A stretch of DNA of 14,630 nucleotides from an uncultured Bacteroidales bacterium (GTDB taxonomy: Bacteria; Bacteroidota; Bacteroidia; Bacteroidales; UBA932). Below the pieces are notes generated by a model, which saw nothing but the letters and a program-made list of their open reading frames with translations, was not told the DNA's origin and ran no database searches. Where the stretch lies: the NCBI GenBank assembly GCA_946184255.1, contig CAMHFA010000008.1, positions 1 through 14,630 of the forward strand. The letters are read 5' to 3'. Positions 1 to 7,204 of the stretch are shown one piece after another (the first letter of the stretch is position 1; the number at the start of each line of letters is the position of its first letter). The position numbers were made by a program, and so were the translations under genes.

Positions 1-972
1 GCGGACCCTGCCGGACCCTGAGCCTGTCGAAGGGACCTGGGCCGCGCTCTTCCTCTCGCCGGTTTCAGGATTGAACTTCCCGGGAGCATGCCATGTGGTC
101 GGGTCCGCTTCGGCGGGGGCATATCCCTTGCCTTTAACTGTGCAGGTGTGGAGGATCTTCGGTCCCTTGATGTCCTTGAGCCTCTTCAGGGTCTGTACGA
201 CAAGGGCGACATTGTTGCCGTCGATAGGACCGAAGTACCTGAATCCGAATGCCTCGAAGATATCTCCTCCGGACTTGTTCACGAGTCCGGATTTCGTATT
301 CCTGATCACTCTCTGGAGCCAGTTCCTGAAATTGCTGGACCCCAGTTTGTTCCAGACGTGGGTCTTGAGTCTGTTGTAGGCCGGGTCGGTGGTAATCTTC
401 AGCAGGTAGGAATGCATCGCGCCCCTGCTGCCGTCGATGGCCATGTCGTTGTCGTTCAGGATGACCAGCAGGTCGGTGTCTGAATCGCCGGCGTTGTTGA
501 GGCCTTCGAGTGCAAGGCCACCGGTCATCGAGCCGTCACCTATCATCGCGACCACCTTTTCGCCTGATCCTGTAAGCTGGGCTGCCTTGGCCAGGCCGAG
601 AGCTGCGGAGATGGAAGTGGAGGCGTGACCGGCTCCGAATGCATCATAGGTGCTCTCGTCCCGGTTCGGGAATCCGCTTATCCCGTCTTTCCTGCGATTG
701 TTCCTGAAAGCTTCCTTCCTGTCCGTGATTATCTTGTGGGCGTAGGCCTGGTGACCGACGTCGAAAACGACTTTGTCGGACGGGGTGTCAAAGACATAAT
801 GGGTTCCGACGATCAGTTCCACGGCGCCCAGGCTCGAGGCGAGGTGCCCCGGATTCGAGGCGCAGCATCTGACTATGTAATCCCTTATTTCGTCGCAGAG
901 CCCGGGCAGCTCGGAAACATCCAGCTTCCTGAGGTCCTGCGGAGTGTTGACTTTGTCCAGAATCTTGTACAT
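1..972 (-). CDS. dxs: 1-deoxy-D-xylulose-5-phosphate synthase, N-terminal part (truncated by window edge)
   Basis: Thiamine-diphosphate enzyme that condenses pyruvate with glyceraldehyde 3-phosphate, the first step of the MEP isoprenoid pathway (cytoplasmic). Translating the minus strand from the ATG at 972 gives 324 codons, open to base 1; the full family is about 620-640 residues, so roughly the first half is here. Visible family motifs: NPGHLASSLGAVE near residue 38, DVGHQAYAHKI from residue 71, FGAGHASTSISAALG near 111, and the ThDP/Mg motif GDGSMTGGLALEGLNNAG from residue 145, ending in a conserved LNDNDMAID block. HTCTVKGKGYAPAE and WHAPGKFNPETGE follow, marking the end of domain I. The last residues in the window (PSTGSGSGRVR) are encoded by a repeat-like sequence in what should be the inter-domain linker. 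It is divergent from the transporter gene at 1055. Identification is secure; the C-terminal half cannot be judged. Confidence 0.96.
   Translation of the reverse strand, partial: MYKILDKVNTPQDLRKLDVSELPGLCDEIRDYIVRCCASNPGHLASSLGAVELIVGTHYVFDTPSDKVVFDVGHQAYAHKIITDRKEAFRNNRRKDGISGFPNRDESTYDAFGAGHASTSISAALGLAKAAQLTGSGEKVVAMIGDGSMTGGLALEGLNNAGDSDTDLLVILNDNDMAIDGSRGAMHSYLLKITTDPAYNRLKTHVWNKLGSSNFRNWLQRVIRNTKSGLVNKSGGDIFEAFGFRYFGPIDGNNVALVVQTLKRLKDIKGPKILHTCTVKGKGYAPAEADPTTWHAPGKFNPETGERKSAAQVPSTGSGSGRVR
3..34. repeat. REP-like repeat inside the dxs reading frame
   Basis: The 19-base unit CCCTGAGCCTGTCGAAGGG lies at 16-34, with imperfect inverted ends (CCCT...AGGG). Just to its left the octamer GGACCCTG occurs twice, at 3-10 and 13-20. 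From memory, the core CCTTCGACAGGCTCAGG is a dispersed repeat found many times in genomes of several unrelated bacteria; I cannot check copy number here and see no second copy in this window. It is read in frame by dxs without a stop and encodes a Ser/Gly-rich linker. Confidence 0.6.
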
Positions 973-991
973 CCCGTAAAACTTGGATGGA

Positions 992-999
992 CAAAGGTA
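992..999 (-). promoter_or_regulatory. Bacteroidota -7 promoter element for dxs
   Basis: Read on the minus strand, these bases are TACCTTTG, a full match to the Bacteroidota sigma-70-type -7 consensus TAnnTTTG. It sits 19 bases upstream of the dxs ATG, so the leader would be very short. No convincing -33 TTTG is present at 19-21 bases upstream; the region there is AT-rich. The match and its position upstream of a start codon support it, the missing -33 box weakens it. Confidence 0.6.
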
Positions 1000-1054
1000 C
1001 GATTTTATTTCAATTATACTTAAATTCGCGGAGTCAAGACAACAGTTGATTATT

Positions 1055-2671
1055 ATGAATGCTAAAACGACACTGAGGGATTCTGCCGCGATGCGTTGGA
1101 CAGCCTTGCTGCTCCTCGCCCTGGCGATGTTCTGTTCCTACATTTTCATGGACATCCTTTCGCCTATCAAGGATCTGATGGCGGAGACACGCGGTTGGGA
1201 TTCCACGGCTTTCGGCACGATGCAGGGAGCTGAAACCTTCCTCAACGTATTCGTTTTCTTCCTGATCTTCGCCGGTATCATACTGGACAAGATGGGAGTC
1301 CGCTTCACGGCGGTCCTTTCAGGTGCGGTTATGCTCATCGGTGCCATAATCAAGTGGTACGCAGTGAGCAATTCCTTCATCGGAAGCGGCGCCGAGACCT
1401 GGTTCACGAACAACCTGAATTACATTCCCCTGTTCGACGAACTCGGAGTCTCTCCCTTCTACCGCGGGATGCCCGCCTCCGCCAAGCTTGCCGCCTGCGG
1501 ATTCATGATATTCGGATGCGGCGTGGAAATGGCCGGAATCACCGTGAGCCGCGGTATCGTCAAATGGTTCAAAGGCCGTGAGACCGCGCTGGCAATGGGC
1601 TCTGAAATGGCCCTCGCCCGCCTGGGAGTCGCCACCTGCATGATATTCTCCCCCTTCTTCGCCAAGCTGGGAGGCAGTGTGGACGTGTCCCGTTCGGTTG
1701 CGTTCGGAGTCGTCCTCCTCTGCATCGCCTTGATAATGTTCATAGTCTACTTCTTCATGGACCGCAAGCTGGATGCCCAGACCGGAGAGGCTGAAGAGAA
1801 GGACGATCCATTCAAGGTGAGCGATATCGGACAGATCCTCCGAAGCGGCGGATTCTGGCTTGTCGCCCTTCTTTGCGTGTTGTACTATTCAGCGATCTTC
1901 CCGTTCCAGAAGTATGCGGTGAATATGCTGCAGTGCAATCTTACCTTCAGCCCTGTCGATCCTTCATCCTTCTGGGGAGGCAACACGGTGACCATTGTCC
2001 AGTACCTTATCATGCTGGTAGTTGCAGTTGCATCCTTCTCAAGCAATTTCGTGAAGGGCAAATCTCTGAAATACGGTCTCCTTGCTACTGCGATAGTGGC
2101 TCTGGTAGTATATTGCTACATGGGTTACATGCGCCAGAGCGCCGAGACGGTCTTCGCGGTGTTCCCGCTTCTGGCTGTCGGTATCACCCCTATCCTTGGC
2201 AACTATGTGGACCACAAGGGTAAAGCCGCCTCAATGCTGGTGCTCGGCTCACTTCTTCTTGTCTTCTGCCACCTTACCTTCGCCTTCATCCTGCCTGCCT
2301 TCAAGGGCAACGCTGTCGGCGGAGTGGTCGTTGCCTACCTTACCATCCTTGTTCTTGGAGCATCATTCTCTCTTGTTCCAGCGGCCCTCTGGCCCAGTGT
2401 TCCGAAACTTGTCGACTCCAAGATTATCGGCTCAGCCTACGCGCTTATCTTCTGGATCCAGAACATCGGCCTCTGGCTCTTCCCGCTTCTTATTGGTAAG
2501 GTGCTTGACAAGACCAATCCGGGAGTCACCGATCCTACACAGTTCAATTACACCGCTCCTCTCGTCATGCTAGCCTGCCTTGGCGTGGCAGCCCTGCTGC
2601 TCGGCTTCCTCCTGAAGGTTGTCGACCGCAAGAAGCACCTCGGTCTCGAGGAGCCTAACATCACGGAATAG
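1055..2671 (+). CDS. MFS transporter, MFSD1-like, long form with two extra predicted membrane spans
   Basis: Inner-membrane secondary transporter of the major facilitator superfamily, 538 residues from the ATG at 1055. An in-frame ATG at 983 would add 24 polar residues and run into the dxs promoter, so 1055 is preferred; it puts a short basic tail before the first span (residues 15-35). Visible features: the loop 2-3 motif LDKMGVRFT (residues 77-85), GCGVEMAGITVSRGIVKWFKGRE (154-176), and a C-terminal block SLVPAALWPSVPKLVDSKIIGSAYALIFWIQNIGLWL (439-475) that resembles the ALWP...LGTAYG...QNLGLA region of animal MFSD1, a lysosomal dipeptide transporter. Compared with its neighbour at 2687 it has an insertion after the third span (about 107-144) and two more hydrophobic segments (about 311-332 and 338-358) between spans 7 and 8. 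Substrate unknown; dipeptides are only a family-based guess. Confidence 0.88.
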   Translation: MNAKTTLRDSAAMRWTALLLLALAMFCSYIFMDILSPIKDLMAETRGWDSTAFGTMQGAETFLNVFVFFLIFAGIILDKMGVRFTAVLSGAVMLIGAIIKWYAVSNSFIGSGAETWFTNNLNYIPLFDELGVSPFYRGMPASAKLAACGFMIFGCGVEMAGITVSRGIVKWFKGRETALAMGSEMALARLGVATCMIFSPFFAKLGGSVDVSRSVAFGVVLLCIALIMFIVYFFMDRKLDAQTGEAEEKDDPFKVSDIGQILRSGGFWLVALLCVLYYSAIFPFQKYAVNMLQCNLTFSPVDPSSFWGGNTVTIVQYLIMLVVAVASFSSNFVKGKSLKYGLLATAIVALVVYCYMGYMRQSAETVFAVFPLLAVGITPILGNYVDHKGKAASMLVLGSLLLVFCHLTFAFILPAFKGNAVGGVVVAYLTILVLGASFSLVPAALWPSVPKLVDSKIIGSAYALIFWIQNIGLWLFPLLIGKVLDKTNPGVTDPTQFNYTAPLVMLACLGVAALLLGFLLKVVDRKKHLGLEEPNITE

Positions 2672-2686
2672 GGCATCCTCCCTATC

Positions 2687-4048
2687 ATGGACAATACCAC
2701 TCATCGTTTAAACAGGCTGGGGCCATGGTTGGCCTTGGCCTGTCTTGTGGTGCCGATGTTCGCGTCGTATTTCTTCGACGACATGTTCAGCACCCTGTCC
2801 CACCTTTTCGAGAATCCTTCCCTGATTGAACTTGGCTGGAATGCTGCTGACTACGGTCTGTACACCAGCGGATATTCAGTGCTCTGTGTATTCGGCGGCC
2901 TTGTGATCTGCGGGATGCTGCTGGACAAGTGGGGAGTAAGGATAACTGGCTCGATCTTCGTCGGCATGATGGCCGGCGGCGCTGCTCTTGTGGCATGGGC
3001 TATCACTTCAGGACTGGCTCCCAAGACATCCCTGAGCATCGCCTATGTTGGTTGCATGCTTTTCGGCCTAGGAAGCGAAATCGCAGGAGTGGCAGTGACA
3101 AGGTCGATTGCAAAATGGTTCAAGGATGGACCTATGGCCTTTGCCATGGGTCTCCAGCTGGCCATTGCAAGGCTGGGTACCGCATTTGCCCTGGTCATTT
3201 CGCCCAGGCTGGTGGCTGCCAAGGCTCCCGGGGAGATTTATTCATTGTCCGAAACGGCCAGACCAGCGTTCCTTGGCCTTGGACTTATGGCTGCCGGAAT
3301 GGTTCTCTGGGCTATTTTCGTGGCTATGGATGCTGGGTTTGACAGAAGGTCCAGGGAAGGTGTAAACTCCCTTCAGTCAGAAAGCGCTGAGAAAGAGGAA
3401 CAATTCAGGTTCAAGGATGTCCTTGGCCTCCTAAAGAACAAGCAGTTCATAATGATTGCCCTGCTGTGCGTCTTCTTTTACAGCAGCATCATATCCTTTA
3501 AGAAATTCGCAAGTGCTATCCTGATTCCACGGTTTGGAGTTCCCGTTGAAGCTGCCAGTTGGATGGTCTCGATGCTTCCTTTCTCGACGGTTATCTTTGC
3601 TCCGTTGTTCGGAATAATGGTGGACAAGATCGGAAAGGGAACGCGTTGGATGGTGGCTGGAGCCGTTCTGGCTTTGATAGCCCATCTGTTGCTGGCCTTT
3701 GCTCCTGCAGGAGTCCCGTTCTACGGTTATCTCTCAATGGTCTTTCTCGGGTTCGGCTATTCTCTGGTGCCCGCCGCCATGTGGCCCTCAGTTCCTAAGC
3801 TGGTTCCTACAAAGGTTTTGGGAACGGCATATTCACTTATTTACTGGGTGCAGAACCTTGGGCTCATGTTGTTCAAGATGTTTGCCGGGAAGATTTTTTC
3901 TGGATCGGAGACAGGGGCAACCGGCGCCGTCGGAGTCGAAGTGATGTTCGTTGCGGTGTGTGTCATCGCCCTGCTGCTGGCATTAGGTCTGAGGCACAGC
4001 TCTGCCAGAATGCCTGAACTCCGTCTTGACAGCCCTTCGAAGAAATAG
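2687..4048 (+). CDS. MFS transporter, MFSD1-like, standard length
   Basis: Second major facilitator transporter, 453 residues, about twelve predicted membrane spans, starting 15 bases after the previous gene and surely co-transcribed with it. It is a paralogue of that gene: matching blocks are LLDKWGVRIT (78-87), GSEIAGVAVTRSIAKWFKDGP (129-149), MGLQLAIARLGTA (154-166) and SLVPAAMWPSVPKLVPTKVLGTAYSLIYWVQNLGLML from 359. The last block is the part most like animal MFSD1. A charged cytoplasmic loop (about residues 217-245) separates the N and C halves. It lacks the insertions of the first copy. No Shine-Dalgarno site is visible, as is usual in this phylum. The pair could form a heteromer or have different substrates; the sequence does not decide this. 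MFS assignment is secure, subfamily moderately so, substrate unknown. Confidence 0.88.
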   Translation: MDNTTHRLNRLGPWLALACLVVPMFASYFFDDMFSTLSHLFENPSLIELGWNAADYGLYTSGYSVLCVFGGLVICGMLLDKWGVRITGSIFVGMMAGGAALVAWAITSGLAPKTSLSIAYVGCMLFGLGSEIAGVAVTRSIAKWFKDGPMAFAMGLQLAIARLGTAFALVISPRLVAAKAPGEIYSLSETARPAFLGLGLMAAGMVLWAIFVAMDAGFDRRSREGVNSLQSESAEKEEQFRFKDVLGLLKNKQFIMIALLCVFFYSSIISFKKFASAILIPRFGVPVEAASWMVSMLPFSTVIFAPLFGIMVDKIGKGTRWMVAGAVLALIAHLLLAFAPAGVPFYGYLSMVFLGFGYSLVPAAMWPSVPKLVPTKVLGTAYSLIYWVQNLGLMLFKMFAGKIFSGSETGATGAVGVEVMFVAVCVIALLLALGLRHSSARMPELRLDSPSKK

Positions 4049-4067
4049 GAATTTCCCCGAAATTCAT

Positions 4068-4075
4068 TATATTTG
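4068..4075 (+). promoter_or_regulatory. Bacteroidota -7 promoter element for the lysine/DAP operon
   Basis: TATATTTG, a full match to TAnnTTTG, lies in the 54-base gap between the second transporter gene and the M20 hydrolase gene, 27 bases before the ATG at 4103. No good -33 TTTG is found at the expected 19-21 base spacing. If used, it would give the DAP genes their own transcript, separate from the transporters. It also overlaps a possible TTG start at 4073, which argues for the ATG at 4103 as the true start. Confidence 0.55.
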
Positions 4076-4102
4076 ACAGATTGTGGAATTGTTTGTCCAA
4101 AG

Positions 4103-5155
4103 ATGGACCTCGAACTATTCATAGAGATGCTTGGCATCCCGTCGACTTCCGGCGAGGAGAGACGCTTTGCCGACTTCCTGAAGGAGAGGCTGGCTGCCCC
4201 GGAAATCATTGAAAAAGAAGTCGGCGACGGGACTCTGAACCTGCTTCTCGACTGGTCCGGGACCGGACATCCATCCTTTGTTTTCTGCACCCATCTCGAC
4301 ACTGTCCCTCCTTACATCCCTCCTTCCGTAGAACTTGTCAAGGAAGGCGACAGGCTTCCGGATGGGGCCATAGCCAGGACAGATGACACCATGATCAAGG
4401 GACGGGGCAGCTGTGACGCAAAGGGGCAGCTGTTCACGATGTACAATGCCTGCCTGAGACTTCAGCAGGAAGGTTTCAAGGATTTCGGCCTTCTTCTCCT
4501 TTCCGGGGAGGAAACCGGTTCCCAAGGTGCCAAGGCCTATAACCGGGATTGCCCCGGTGGAGACTTCGTCCTTGTCGGAGAGCCGACGGACAACTGTCTC
4601 GCTACGGCAGCAAAGGGTACCAAGTCATTCGAAGTAACCATTACAGGCAAGGCCTGTCATTCGGGATATCCCGAGAATGGGGTAAGCGCTGTAGAGCGTT
4701 TCGTGGACACCATGGGAAACCTTCGCGGGACCAGATTCCGCAAGGATCCCATCCTCGGCCCGATCACATGGAACGTGGGCGACCTCATCAGTGGCAATCC
4801 ACAGAACATACTGAGCCCTGAAGTGCGTTTCCGAATATATTTCCGGACCACCTTCCTTACTGATCCTTCAATCCAGGAAGTGCTTCTCTCCGTTTGCCCT
4901 CCGGGAACCACGGTCCAGGCTTTCGGAGGAGACACTCCTCAGGAATATTTCCACGATGTCAAGGGTGTCAAGTCCAAACCTGTCTCTTTCGGTAGCGATG
5001 CCCCGCGCCTGGAGAAGTTCACCAGGAAGGCCATCTGCGGACCGGGGTCGATCCTTACGGCACACACGGACAAAGAATATATCCTGGTCTCTGACATGAA
5101 GAAAGCGGTGGAGCAGGACATACTTATTTACAAGACAGTTAATAAAATACAATAA
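4103..5155 (+). CDS. dapE: M20 family metallohydrolase, probable succinyl-diaminopimelate desuccinylase
   Basis: Likely removes the succinyl group from N-succinyl-LL-diaminopimelate, giving LL-diaminopimelate, in the cytoplasm. The protein is 350 residues (family about 350-380). Di-zinc M20 ligands are visible: H64 in CTHLDTVPP with D66, bridging D105 in GRGSCDAKG, general base E136 and ligand E137 in SGEETGSQG, E160 in VGEPTDN, and H321 in TAHTDKEYI. The dimerisation domain lies at about residues 170-285 and contains the expected His (H186, ACHSGYPENG). M20 enzymes are hard to tell apart: ArgE, LysK-type deacylases and dipeptidases look alike. The DapE role rests on the adjacent dapD, which makes the succinylated intermediate. 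ATG 4103 was chosen over TTG 4073 because it follows a promoter match. Twelve bases separate it from lysC. Confidence 0.78.
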   Translation: MDLELFIEMLGIPSTSGEERRFADFLKERLAAPEIIEKEVGDGTLNLLLDWSGTGHPSFVFCTHLDTVPPYIPPSVELVKEGDRLPDGAIARTDDTMIKGRGSCDAKGQLFTMYNACLRLQQEGFKDFGLLLLSGEETGSQGAKAYNRDCPGGDFVLVGEPTDNCLATAAKGTKSFEVTITGKACHSGYPENGVSAVERFVDTMGNLRGTRFRKDPILGPITWNVGDLISGNPQNILSPEVRFRIYFRTTFLTDPSIQEVLLSVCPPGTTVQAFGGDTPQEYFHDVKGVKSKPVSFGSDAPRLEKFTRKAICGPGSILTAHTDKEYILVSDMKKAVEQDILIYKTVNKIQ

Positions 5156-5167
5156 AGCGAACCAGAC

Positions 5168-6529
5168 ATGATTATCATCAAATTCGGAGGAACCTCCGTA
5201 CAGAATGAGGAAGCGATCGGAAGGGTTATTTCTATAGTGAGCGGGAAACTCAAGGAAAAGCCCCTGGTCGTGGTCTCAGCCTTAGCCAAGGTCACCAGGC
5301 TTCTGTGCATGTTGGCCGAGGAAGCCGAGGCCCAGCATGAGGACGGAGTGAAGGACCTTCTGAGACAACTCAGAGAGAGGCACTTCAACCTCGCAAGGAA
5401 TCTGCTGGCAGAGAGGCCAAACCTTCTCGAGAATTGCCTTCAGGATGTGGAAAGGCTGATCTCAGACCTTGAGACATTCGTGGGTGGAGTTTGCATGATC
5501 GGCGAACTGTCTCCCCGCAGCGAAGCCCGGATCATCTCCACAGGTGAACTACTTTCGTCCACCATCATTGCCTATGCCTTCAACGCCAACGGCATAACCT
5601 GCCATTGGATCGATGCCCGCAGGATGATTACCACTGATGACCATTATCTTTATGCCCGACCTGATCTCGCAGTCACAGAGGCAAACGTCAAGAGGATCGT
5701 AGGACTGGAATCCCGTGGCGCCGACCTTATCCTTACCCAGGGTTTCGTCGCTTCAACCGATAAAGGGGTTACCTCAGTCTTGGGTTTCGAGGGGTCTGAC
5801 TATTCTGCAGCCATTTTCGGAATGGCCCTGGATGCGGAAAGGGTGGAGATCTGGACAGATGTCGATGGAATCCGTACTGCTGACCCGAGGGTGATTTCGC
5901 ACACCGGGAAGATCGACGTGGTCTCTTACGAGGAGGCAGCTGAGATGGCTGCCATGGGAGCAAGGGTGCTTCATCCGCTGACCATCGAGCCGGCACGAAA
6001 GAAGAACATTCCGATCAAGGTCCTTAATTCCACCAATCCCGAATGCGAAGGAACCATGGTCGTCAGGAGCGACCAGGCTCCAGACGGACCAAAATCGATA
6101 GCCTTCAGGGACGGAATCCTGTTTGTCAAGGTTACATCTGACAAATTGGAAGGAGTTACCAGCATGCTTGGCAAAGTCTTCGCGACCCTCTATCCCAGAA
6201 GGATCCCTGTCACACTGTCAGGGGCTACCGAGTCCGAAGTCTGCCTGGTGATCCCGGAAGAGGTCGGTGGATTCAAGGAAGCTGTCGAGGAACTCGGTTC
6301 ATGGGCTTCCGTCACCGTTTTCCGTGACAAGGCCCTGATCTCCGTGGTTGGACGCGGAATCGTCGGTTTCGAAGGAATAGGAGACAAGGTGATCGAAGTT
6401 TCGGGAAAGGTACACATGGCCATTATGAGTGCCAACATGATGAGCGAAAGCTTCGTGGTGGATCACGACAAACTCCAGGTCACCCTCGAGAGCCTGCATG
6501 AATATGTTTTCAAGGAGGGTGGAAAATGA
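5168..6529 (+). CDS. lysC: Aspartate kinase, monofunctional
   Basis: Phosphorylates L-aspartate to 4-aspartyl phosphate, the first step towards lysine, diaminopimelate, threonine and methionine. The 453-residue length matches monofunctional enzymes such as E. coli LysC (449). The N-terminal amino-acid kinase domain starts with IIIKFGGTSV (K5 in the nucleotide/substrate site) and contains STGELLSS, GFEGSDYSAA, WTDVDGIRTADPR and EEAAEMAAMGARVLHP. Two ACT regulatory regions occupy about residues 315-453, so allosteric inhibition, most likely by lysine given the operon, is expected but not shown. There is no fused homoserine dehydrogenase. The gene follows dapE by 12 bases and overlaps dapB by 4 (ATGA). 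No Shine-Dalgarno site precedes it. Confidence 0.95.
   Translation: MIIIKFGGTSVQNEEAIGRVISIVSGKLKEKPLVVVSALAKVTRLLCMLAEEAEAQHEDGVKDLLRQLRERHFNLARNLLAERPNLLENCLQDVERLISDLETFVGGVCMIGELSPRSEARIISTGELLSSTIIAYAFNANGITCHWIDARRMITTDDHYLYARPDLAVTEANVKRIVGLESRGADLILTQGFVASTDKGVTSVLGFEGSDYSAAIFGMALDAERVEIWTDVDGIRTADPRVISHTGKIDVVSYEEAAEMAAMGARVLHPLTIEPARKKNIPIKVLNSTNPECEGTMVVRSDQAPDGPKSIAFRDGILFVKVTSDKLEGVTSMLGKVFATLYPRRIPVTLSGATESEVCLVIPEEVGGFKEAVEELGSWASVTVFRDKALISVVGRGIVGFEGIGDKVIEVSGKVHMAIMSANMMSESFVVDHDKLQVTLESLHEYVFKEGGK
6512..6518 (+). promoter_or_regulatory. Strong Shine-Dalgarno site for dapB inside lysC
   Basis: AAGGAGG lies seven bases before the dapB ATG at 6526, within the last lysC codons (Lys-Glu-Gly-Gly-Lys). 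Such sites are uncommon in Bacteroidota, where most genes here have none. Together with the ATGA overlap it suggests independent re-initiation as well as coupling. It could be a by-product of the lysC coding sequence. Confidence 0.5.
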
Positions 6530-7203
6530 TAAAGGTTGTCATCAGCGGCTACGGCCGCATGGGCCACATGGTTGAGGAAGTCCTCAAGTCGAGGGGGATC
6601 GAGTGTGCAGGAGCCAGCGAGGACATCTCTTCATTTGACAAGGAGATTGCCCGTGAATGCGTCTGCATAGATTTCACCACACCGGACGCCTTCAGGACTA
6701 ATTATCCTGTTCTTGCAAAGAGTTTTAAGGCCGTAGTGGTAGGAACTACCGGCTGGAACGACATAAAGGACGAGGTCATTGGATGCTTTGAGTCCAACGG
6801 TACCCCTATGATCTATTCGTCAAACTATTCATTGGGAGTCAATGTGCTTTCGGCGGCAGTCGGCCTGGTGGCCAGGTATCTGGGAAAGGCCGGCGGGTAT
6901 TCACCCTATATTGTCGAAAAGCATCACATCCACAAGCTGGACGCTCCCAGCGGTACAGCCAAATCGCTTGCTGAAGTGGTCGAGGAGGGAATGTCCCTCA
7001 AACCCAACGTTGCATCGGTCAGGGTAGGCGAAGTGGCTGGGATACACACCGTCGGTTTCGAAGGCGGTAACGACCGCATCACCCTGGAGCACGAGGCTTT
7101 CTCCCGCAAGGGATTCGCCGAGGGTGCCGTTGTGGCGGCCGTAATGACAGAAGGATTGAAGGGCGTGCATGAATTCAAGGAACTATTTTTCAAGGAAGAC
7201 TGA
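6526..7203 (+). CDS. dapB: 4-hydroxy-tetrahydrodipicolinate reductase
   Basis: Reduces 4-hydroxy-tetrahydrodipicolinate to tetrahydrodipicolinate with NAD(P)H, the step between DapA and DapD. Visible motifs: Rossmann glycine motif ISGYGRMG (residues 6-13), VVGTTGW (71-77), SSNYSLGVN (98-106), and the family signature EKHHIHKLDAPSGTA (131-145), with H133/H134 and K137 as the catalytic and substrate-binding residues. The C-terminal GFEGGNDRITLEHEAFSRKGFAEGA block completes the substrate domain. At 225 residues it is shorter than E. coli DapB (273), mostly in the Rossmann part between residues 30 and 50; all key motifs are intact. The start overlaps the lysC stop (ATGA) and the stop is one base from dapA. 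Confidence 0.95.
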   Translation: MIKVVISGYGRMGHMVEEVLKSRGIECAGASEDISSFDKEIARECVCIDFTTPDAFRTNYPVLAKSFKAVVVGTTGWNDIKDEVIGCFESNGTPMIYSSNYSLGVNVLSAAVGLVARYLGKAGGYSPYIVEKHHIHKLDAPSGTAKSLAEVVEEGMSLKPNVASVRVGEVAGIHTVGFEGGNDRITLEHEAFSRKGFAEGAVVAAVMTEGLKGVHEFKELFFKED

Positions 7204-7204
7204 C

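Noticed and set aside
71..1023. Plus-strand open frames of about 60-130 codons at the left end
   Set aside because: They lie antisense to dxs, whose minus-strand frame carries continuous family motifs; their translations show no family features.
983..1054. Upstream ATG extension of the first transporter
   Set aside because: It adds 24 residues unlike an MFS N-terminus and starts inside the dxs promoter region; ATG 1055 is better.
4073..4102. TTG start for the M20 hydrolase
   Set aside because: The TTG lies within the -7 promoter match and the extra ten residues are not family-like.
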